Shown one piece after another: positions 61,925-64,000 of a DNA stretch of 64,000 bases. Below the pieces are notes generated by a model. It was not told the DNA's origin. It searched no databases and was given only the letters and a program-made list of their open reading frames with translations. The stretch comes from Brevibacterium sp. CCUG 69071 (lineage in GTDB: Bacteria; Actinomycetota; Actinomycetes; Actinomycetales; Brevibacteriaceae), in the NCBI RefSeq assembly GCF_021023135.1, contig NZ_PGFV01000001.1, positions 1,083,383-1,147,382 on the forward strand, given 5' to 3'. Position numbers and translations under genes: made by a program. Numbering within the stretch: position 1 is the first letter of the stretch; the number at the start of each line of letters is the position of its first letter.

Positions 61925-63712
61925 TCAGCCGGCGTCGTCATCCTTGCCGCGACTGCCGGTCCGCCCGGCCAGAGTCCCCCGTTTTGCCGGGTTTTTGTGG
62001 CGCGGTGCATCGACATAGGGATCACGGAACTTCGGCGCCGGTTCGACCGCCTCGGGCTTGGACACGAACTCTTCATCGTCGTCGTATTCGTGGCCGAATT
62101 CGTCGTCATCGTCTTCACGACGTTCGACCTCTTCAGGCGGAAGCACCTTCTTCCAACGGCGCATCCGGACCCGAGGCAACTCGCCGGCGTCCTCACGAAG
62201 GGCACGAATGAGCGCATAGATTTGGAAGTAGGCGATGATGAAGAACGGCAGTCCGACGAGGATGATCGTCGACTGCAGTGCCTCGAGCCCGCCTGAGCCG
62301 GAGAAGACAAGGAGTGCGGCGGTGACGACGGCGATCGCCAGTGCCCAGAAGATCCTCTGCGGCAGCGGGTTGAAGTCTTCGTGTCCGTTGTTCATCGTGT
62401 CGACGACGAGCGCGGCCGAGTCGACCGAGGTGACGAAGAAGATGACGACGAGGATGATCGCGATGATCGAGACCGGCACCGCGAGCGGGTAGTGATCGAG
62501 GAAGGCGAAGAGTGCGCCTGGCACATCGCCCTGCTCGACGACCCGATCGACGAGTCCCCCGCCCTGATTGAACTCGATGTCGAAGGAGGCGTAGCCGAAC
62601 ACGCCGAACCACAGGATCGAGAAGGCCGAGGGGATCGCGAGCACACCGATGACGAACTGACGGATCGTACGTCCCCGTGAGATGCGGGCGATGAAGATGC
62701 CGACGAAGGGCGACCAGGTGATCGTCCACGCCCAGTAGAAGACGGTCCATGTGTTCTGCCAGCCGGTATCGGCGAAGGTGTCATTCCAGAGGGCAAGTTC
62801 GGGCAGGGACTGGATGTAGGTGCCCAGGGATTCGAAGACGCCCTTGGCCATGAACAGCGTCGGGCCGAGCACGACGATGAAGATGAGCAGCAGCACGGCC
62901 ATGACGATGTTGATGTTCGAGAGCACCTTGATGCCCTTGTCGAGGCCCAGTGAGACCGAGATCGTGGCGAGTCCGCAGACGACGCCGATGATGATGAGCT
63001 GCCACAGCGCGTTCTCCGGGATCCCGATGACCTGAGCGAGCCCGCCGTTGATCTGCAGGGTGCCGAGGCCGATCGATACGGCGATGCCGAAGACGGTGCC
63101 GATGATGGCGACGACGTCGATGAACTTGCCGATGGGACCGTGGATCTTCTCGCCGAGGATGGGCTGGAAGATCGAGCTCACGCGCGGTGGCAGGTTGCGC
63201 TTGTGGATGAAGTAGGCGAAGCACAGCGCCGGCAGCGTGAAGATCGTCCACGTGTGCAGGGTGAAGTGGTAGTAGGTGAAGTTCATGGCGTCCGTCGCGG
63301 CGGCGACCGTACCCGGTTCGATGCCGAGGGACGCACGCGGAGGATCGCCGAAGTGGCTGACCGGCTCTGCCACTCCCCAGAACATGAGGATCGAGCCGAT
63401 GCCGGCGGCGAAAAGCATCGCGAACCAGGCTCCGTTGGAGTGCTCGGGTGCCTCATTGTCGGGGCCGAGCTTGGCTCGCCCGTAGCGAGAGGCGGCGATG
63501 TAGATGAGGAAGACGAGGAAGACGGTGACACCGAGGATGTAGAACCATCCGAGGTTCGTCAGCAGCCAGTCGGAGGCTGCGGAGACGCCGGAGTCCAATT
63601 GATCGGTGAAGAAGATCGTCCCGAGGACGAAGAGGACGATGACGGCGGCAGATGAGAAGAAGATCGCGGGGTTCGTGCGCAGTCTCAGCGCATCGTGCAG
63701 TCGATCAAGCAT
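61925..63712 (-). CDS. BCCT-family choline/betaine transporter
   Basis: A 595-residue transporter with twelve helices. The BCCT signature WTVFYWAWTITWSPFVGIFIARISRGRTIR lies near residues 340-370 and GAWFAMLFAAGIGSILMFWGVAEP near 85-110. The C-terminal cytoplasmic tail is charged. BCCT proteins import choline, glycine betaine or carnitine with Na+ or H+. The betBA neighbours suggest choline or betaine. ATG 63712 is chosen because it follows GAAGG at a good distance and directly precedes the helix-forming N-terminus. An in-frame extension to 63895 crosses the hairpins and is not believed. Confidence 0.93.
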   Translation of the reverse strand: MLDRLHDALRLRTNPAIFFSSAAVIVLFVLGTIFFTDQLDSGVSAASDWLLTNLGWFYILGVTVFLVFLIYIAASRYGRAKLGPDNEAPEHSNGAWFAMLFAAGIGSILMFWGVAEPVSHFGDPPRASLGIEPGTVAAATDAMNFTYYHFTLHTWTIFTLPALCFAYFIHKRNLPPRVSSIFQPILGEKIHGPIGKFIDVVAIIGTVFGIAVSIGLGTLQINGGLAQVIGIPENALWQLIIIGVVCGLATISVSLGLDKGIKVLSNINIVMAVLLLIFIVVLGPTLFMAKGVFESLGTYIQSLPELALWNDTFADTGWQNTWTVFYWAWTITWSPFVGIFIARISRGRTIRQFVIGVLAIPSAFSILWFGVFGYASFDIEFNQGGGLVDRVVEQGDVPGALFAFLDHYPLAVPVSIIAIILVVIFFVTSVDSAALVVDTMNNGHEDFNPLPQRIFWALAIAVVTAALLVFSGSGGLEALQSTIILVGLPFFIIAYFQIYALIRALREDAGELPRVRMRRWKKVLPPEEVERREDDDDEFGHEYDDDEEFVSKPEAVEPAPKFRDPYVDAPRHKNPAKRGTLAGRTGSRGKDDDAG

Positions 63713-63720
63713 GTGCGGAA

Positions 63721-63756
63721 CCTTCCGTAGTGATGTGCGGCCAACACTACAGAAGG
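63721..63756 (-). promoter_or_regulatory. inverted repeat covering the BCCT ribosome-binding site
   Basis: CCTTCCGTAGTG (63721-63732) and CACTACAGAAGG (63745-63756) are complementary at 11 of 12 positions with a 12-base loop. The distal arm includes the GAAGG ribosome site and lies 8 bases from the ATG. It could be a repressor operator or an RNA hairpin hiding the ribosome site. Confidence 0.6.
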
Positions 63757-63843
63757 TGCGCGTCCATGGGGCAAACGCGGTTGTTACGAAGCGATAAAAA
63801 TCGGGAAGCGTGCGGATGCGCATGGTCCGTGAATACACGAAGA

Positions 63844-63869
63844 GGGCCACCCCCAACAGGGGGTGACCC
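63844..63869 (-). terminator. terminator hairpin downstream of 5S rRNA
   Basis: GGGCCACCCCC/GGGGGTGACCC (63844-63854 with 63859-63869) pair with one wobble around a four-base loop. It lies just beyond the 3' end of the 5S rRNA on the minus strand. Confidence 0.75.
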
Positions 63870-63883
63870 ACTCCAAAAAATAT

Positions 63884-64000
63884 TGCGGCAGTCACCTACT
63901 CTCCCACAACCACCAAGTTGCAGTACCATCAGCATGAAATGGGCTTAGCTACCGGGATCGGAACGGTTAACCGGGCGTTTCCCCACCACTATCACCACCG
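63884..64000 (-). rRNA. rrf: 5S ribosomal RNA, 5' end beyond window
   Basis: On the minus strand the sequence reads GGTGATAGTGGTGGGGAAACGCCCGG ... TAGCTAAGCCC ... GATGGTACTGCAACTTGG ... GTGGGAGAGTAGGTGACTGCCGC, matching actinobacterial 5S rRNA over about 117 bases. The first few bases lie past 64000. This is presumably the 3' end of an rRNA operon read toward the window. Confidence 0.93.

Noticed and set aside
63713..63895. N-terminal extension of the BCCT gene to 63895
   Set aside because: It would run across the hairpins next to the 5S gene and adds a segment with no transporter character; ATG 63712 has a good ribosome site.

Overview
The window is 64 kb of high-GC, gene-dense DNA from an actinobacterium. 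Three blocks keep the gene order I know from Mycobacterium tuberculosis: idsA2 / Rv2175c / pknL / aroG (Rv2173-Rv2178c), gcvH / garA / DUF151 (Rv1826-Rv1829), and a long block from an Rv1691-like protein through tlyA, nadK, recN, steA, mctB, pyrG, nudix, xerD, parA, scpA, scpB, rluB, cmk and der (Rv1691-Rv1713). The choline-betaine module, the Pls-type synthetase and the general style suggest Micrococcales, and Brevibacterium is my best guess. That genus call is inference, because no marker gene was compared.

Layout. 1-5.5 kb (+): end of an unknown protein, a polyprenyl diphosphate synthase, a LysM/transglycosylase protein and a PASTA kinase, with a small DNA-binding protein on the other strand. 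5.5-9 kb (-): class II DAHP synthase, a DUF151 nuclease, an FHA protein and glycine cleavage H protein. At 9.2 kb: tRNA-Pro(GGG). 9.6-16 kb: transporters (MFS, NhaD-like, sugar porter), a DedA-like protein and an amidohydrolase. 16.2-21.6 kb (+): a 1375-residue single-module NRPS with the poly-epsilon-lysine-synthetase architecture, translationally coupled to an M1 peptidase. 21.7-25.8 kb (-): GNAT, MATE, thiolase and ketoreductase. 26.1-30.8 kb (+): a five-gene Liv-type ABC importer. 30.9-57 kb (-): a long, tightly packed set covering tRNA modification, Der, Cmk, TyrA, RluB, ScpAB, ParA, XerD, Nudix, PyrG, a four-gene glycan/flippase cassette (two GT4 enzymes, MurJ, a MraY/WecA-like protein), MctB, SteA, RecN, NadK, TlyA, a HAD phosphatase and a repeat-rich TPR-like protein. 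57.6-63.7 kb: betB, betA, a CPBP protease and a BCCT transporter. The window ends inside a 5S rRNA gene on the minus strand.

Many genes overlap by 1, 4, 8 or 11 bases (ATGA, GTGA, TTGA or TAATG junctions), so translational coupling is widespread. BetA and BetB would convert choline to glycine betaine and the BCCT carrier could import choline or betaine, which together make an osmoprotection module.

Most notable: (1) the Pls-like synthetase, whose adenylation pocket residues look lysine-like, coupled to an M1 metallopeptidase; (2) a protein whose N-terminal third is 17 tandem 14-residue Arg/Gly/Asp/Asn repeats; (3) a lipid-linked-glycan cassette inserted between mctB and pyrG; (4) an unusual abundance of short tandem repeats, both inside coding regions and repeatedly at or across stop codons; (5) several strong inverted repeats, including a 40-bp perfect palindrome and a dyad covering the ribosome-binding site of the BCCT gene.
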